Of a stretch of DNA of 64,000 nucleotides, positions 61,983-64,000 are shown piece by piece. How positions within the stretch are numbered: the stretch's first letter is position 1; the number at the start of each line of letters is the position of its first letter. Origin of the DNA: Sphingomonas aliaeris. GTDB lineage: Bacteria; Pseudomonadota; Alphaproteobacteria; Sphingomonadales; Sphingomonadaceae. The stretch is from assembly GCF_016743815.1 (NCBI RefSeq), contig NZ_CP061036.1, forward strand, positions 124,001-188,000, read 5' to 3'. The notes beneath the pieces are model-generated. The model was not told the DNA's origin. It saw only the letters and a list, made by a program, of their open reading frames with translations, and did no database searches. The position numbers were made by a program, and so were the translations under genes.

Positions 61983-64000
61983 TTAAGATCAGCTCTCTCA
62001 CGATCCGCGACTTTCGGGGCATACGCTCAATCACCCTGGACTTGGGTTCGAACAACTTCGCGGTTTGCGGTCCCAATGGAAGCGGCAAGAGCGGAGTCGT
62101 GGACGCGATCGAATTTGTGCTCACTGGCGACATTTCGCGCTTGGCGGGTAAGGGTACAGGGGGGCTTTCGGTCAAAGAGCACGGCCCCCATGTCGACAGC
62201 ACTCCCGAGTATGCCTTTGTCGAAGCCGAAGTCGTTATTGCGGCGACAGGTAAGTCAGCGACGATCCGCCGGACGGTGAAACAACCCAAGGCGCCGACGG
62301 TCACGCCTGATGATCCGAGCATAAGAGCGGCGCTAGCAGAGCTCGCCGCTCACCCAGAATTTGTTCTCTCGCGCCGCGAGATAATCAAATTCGTGCTGGC
62401 CGAGCCAAGCGCGCGCTCGCAACTCGTGCAAGCGCTCCTTCGCCTCGACGAACTCGACACCGTTCGCGCTAATTTGACCAAGATCGCTAATGCCGAGGTT
62501 CGCGACGAAAAGGCTGCCATCCGACACGCTGCCGATGCTGGGTCTGATTTCGCGCTTGCTCTCGGAATTCCGAAAATCAGTTCCGCTCCTTTGCTCATCG
62601 CGGTCAACACGCGCCGGACAACGCTTGGGTTGCCTCCGTTGAACGAGTTGACCGCCACGACCTCGGTCCGAGAAGGACTCCAACCCCCGACGAGTGCGGC
62701 TGGCGCGGCGGTCAACAAGACACGGATGCTGACAGAGCTTAGATCCGCACGCGAGCGCTTGGAAGGGCTCGCGACCGCAAAATTCGAAGATGCCCTGAGT
62801 GCCACGAGGGCTGCTGTTGGCACTCTCGAAGCCGATGTCAGCCTGCTTCAAGGGGCGAATCGCGAGAACATGCTACGGGCAGCATTGGCGCTGTACGATG
62901 ACGAATGTCCGGTGTGCGGCACGGAGTTCGAGCTGGCCGAGTTCCAGACGACCGTGACCGCAAAGCTGGCCGCTTTGTCTGCCGCTACGGCAAAGCGCCA
63001 GCAATTGGAGAACGCACTGGAGCCGATCGCGGATGCTCTCGATCAGGCGGCGTTGGCGTTCACGGCCGCTGCAAACTGGTCGAACGTCGCGAAGATTCCC
63101 ATTCCGGTCGCGAAACTTGCCGCAGCGGCACAGAGCAAGGCAGCGGCTGCGGCTGCGCTTCGAAAGCTCTTGCCGATTGAGGCGACAAAGGAATCACTCG
63201 CGACCGCCGGCGACATTTCCGGTCTGCGCGACGAGCTCGCCCACCTTGATGCAGCCGCCGCGCTTCTTCCCGATCCATCTACTCAGGATGCCGCGCGTGA
63301 ATATCTCGTCATCGCGCAAAGCAAACTTGAGAGCTGGCGTAAATGCCGCAAGGCCGAGGTCAATGCCAAGACGCGTGCGGAGCTGACATCTGCCGTAAGC
63401 GCGACTTTTGGCGACGCAATCACAGACGGTCTTGAGGCGATTTTTGATGCAGTCAGGTCTCGATTTGGCGCGCTCTATCGCGCGATAAATCATGACGATG
63501 AAAGTGCCTTCGACGCCCGCTTCAAGCAGGTTCCGGGGCGGCTGGCCCTTGATGTGGATTTTTACGGCCGCGGGTTTTTTCCGCCAGGCGCCTATCACAG
63601 TGAGGGCCACCAAGACGGGATGGGCTTGTGCCTTTACCTAGCTCTCACGGATCACCTGCTCGGCCAGAGGTTTTCGATTGCGGTTCTGGATGACGTGCTG
63701 ATGTCTGTTGACTCCGGGCATCGGCGCGAATTCTCACGCCTACTCAAGACCGAATTCCCCCACACTCAGTTCATCCTCACTACGCACGATCCTATATGGC
63801 TCAAACACATGGCAAGCGAGGGCTTGGTGGGTCCGAAAGGGAGCGCTCGCTTCCGCAAATGGGACGTGGATCATGGACCGGCGGAGTGGGACACCAAGAA
63901 TGTTTGGGCCGAGATCGACAGTTATCTGGCGCTAGATGATGTCCCAGCGGCAGCTGGTGCGCTCCGACGCTATCTTGAATACCTCGGTGAAGAGGTTTGC
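61979..64000 (+). CDS. SMC/Rad50-like ATPase, truncated by window end
   Basis: 674 codons are visible without a stop. The N-terminus has SLTIRDFRGIRSITLDL and Walker A VCGPNGSGKSGVVDAIEF (Lys37). CPVCGTEFE at 310-315 is a CxxC hook of Rad50 type but with only short flanking coils. After a second coil come AYHSEGHQDGMGLCLYLALT (signature), SIAVLDDVLMSVDSGHRREF (Walker B, D571-D572) and FILTTHDPIWLKHM (switch His). It resembles RecF/SbcC-type ATPases used in repair or anti-phage systems. GTG start overlaps the small gene. The partner gene to the right is outside the window. Confidence 0.8.
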   Translation, partial: MIKISSLTIRDFRGIRSITLDLGSNNFAVCGPNGSGKSGVVDAIEFVLTGDISRLAGKGTGGLSVKEHGPHVDSTPEYAFVEAEVVIAATGKSATIRRTVKQPKAPTVTPDDPSIRAALAELAAHPEFVLSRREIIKFVLAEPSARSQLVQALLRLDELDTVRANLTKIANAEVRDEKAAIRHAADAGSDFALALGIPKISSAPLLIAVNTRRTTLGLPPLNELTATTSVREGLQPPTSAAGAAVNKTRMLTELRSARERLEGLATAKFEDALSATRAAVGTLEADVSLLQGANRENMLRAALALYDDECPVCGTEFELAEFQTTVTAKLAALSAATAKRQQLENALEPIADALDQAALAFTAAANWSNVAKIPIPVAKLAAAAQSKAAAAAALRKLLPIEATKESLATAGDISGLRDELAHLDAAAALLPDPSTQDAAREYLVIAQSKLESWRKCRKAEVNAKTRAELTSAVSATFGDAITDGLEAIFDAVRSRFGALYRAINHDDESAFDARFKQVPGRLALDVDFYGRGFFPPGAYHSEGHQDGMGLCLYLALTDHLLGQRFSIAVLDDVLMSVDSGHRREFSRLLKTEFPHTQFILTTHDPIWLKHMASEGLVGPKGSARFRKWDVDHGPAEWDTKNVWAEIDSYLALDDVPAAAGALRRYLEYLGEEVC

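Noticed and set aside
62333..62851. Minus-strand frames opposite the SMC-like ATPase
   Set aside because: Shadows of the plus-strand ATPase, which stays open to the window end with intact motifs.

Overview
The window is GC-rich alphaproteobacterial DNA, most likely from a Sphingomonas-type organism. This is inferred from the gene families present and from two exact GGAAC-N16-CGTT promoters, the pattern read by EcfG general-stress sigma factors. It reads as accessory DNA: metal-resistance, stress/efflux, transposition and anti-phage genes lie side by side. There are no tRNA or rRNA genes and no core operons.

Region 1 (1-17000) is a heavy-metal resistance block. It holds the end of a CzcB-type adaptor, a CzcA RND pump, small periplasmic lipoproteins, two CDF-type carriers, a P1B-4 ATPase, a ZIP-family carrier, a DUF305 lipoprotein, a thioredoxin-reductase-like flavoprotein, a YHS protein, a three-repeat His-rich peptide, a MerR regulator divergent from a CDF gene, and a hybrid histidine kinase. 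A lone FliE homologue sits in the operon with no other flagellar gene nearby. A frameshifted copy of the P1B-4 ATPase tail and a broken Cys/His-rich exported peptide show decay of duplicated metal genes.

Region 2 (17400-23550) is a small defence/mobile segment. It has a SPARTA-type pair (TIR-APAZ plus short prokaryotic Argonaute, the latter frameshifted), a VapBC-type toxin-antitoxin pair, a serine recombinase and a complete IS1182-family element with 35-bp inverted repeats.

Region 3 (23600-42550) is stress and efflux. It carries a receiver protein, a TrpF homologue, DUF4403 and DUF4142 proteins, an EmrAB-OMF efflux operon with a MarR regulator, two hotdog thioesterase ORFs, an MlaD-like protein, TetR, an ABC1/UbiB kinase, an EcfG-like sigma factor with its own EcfG promoter, an SDR/aldo-keto reductase pair, DUF892 and an HWE-type histidine kinase.

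Region 4 (42550-48700) is a Tn7/Tn5053-like tniABQ module (tniA interrupted by an in-frame amber codon). Beside it are an HU gene and a compact trypsin-like protease / small basic protein / TIR-or-deoxyribosyltransferase-like trio that may be an uncharacterised conflict system.

Region 5 (48700-64000) is a defence island: a RES/Xre-type toxin-antitoxin pair, an AbiEii/AbiEi pair divergent from a very large P-loop (NACHT/STAND-like) protein with a C-terminal PD-(D/E)xK nuclease, an SbcCD/YhaON-like phosphoesterase-ATPase pair, and a small protein followed by an SMC/Rad50-like ATPase cut off by the window end.

Several large genes (short Argonaute, DUF4142, the P-loop/nuclease protein twice, the phosphoesterase) carry single-base indels in or next to short homopolymer runs, with good homology continuing in the next frame. 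These could be true inactivation or assembly error, and this should be settled before calling the systems dead.
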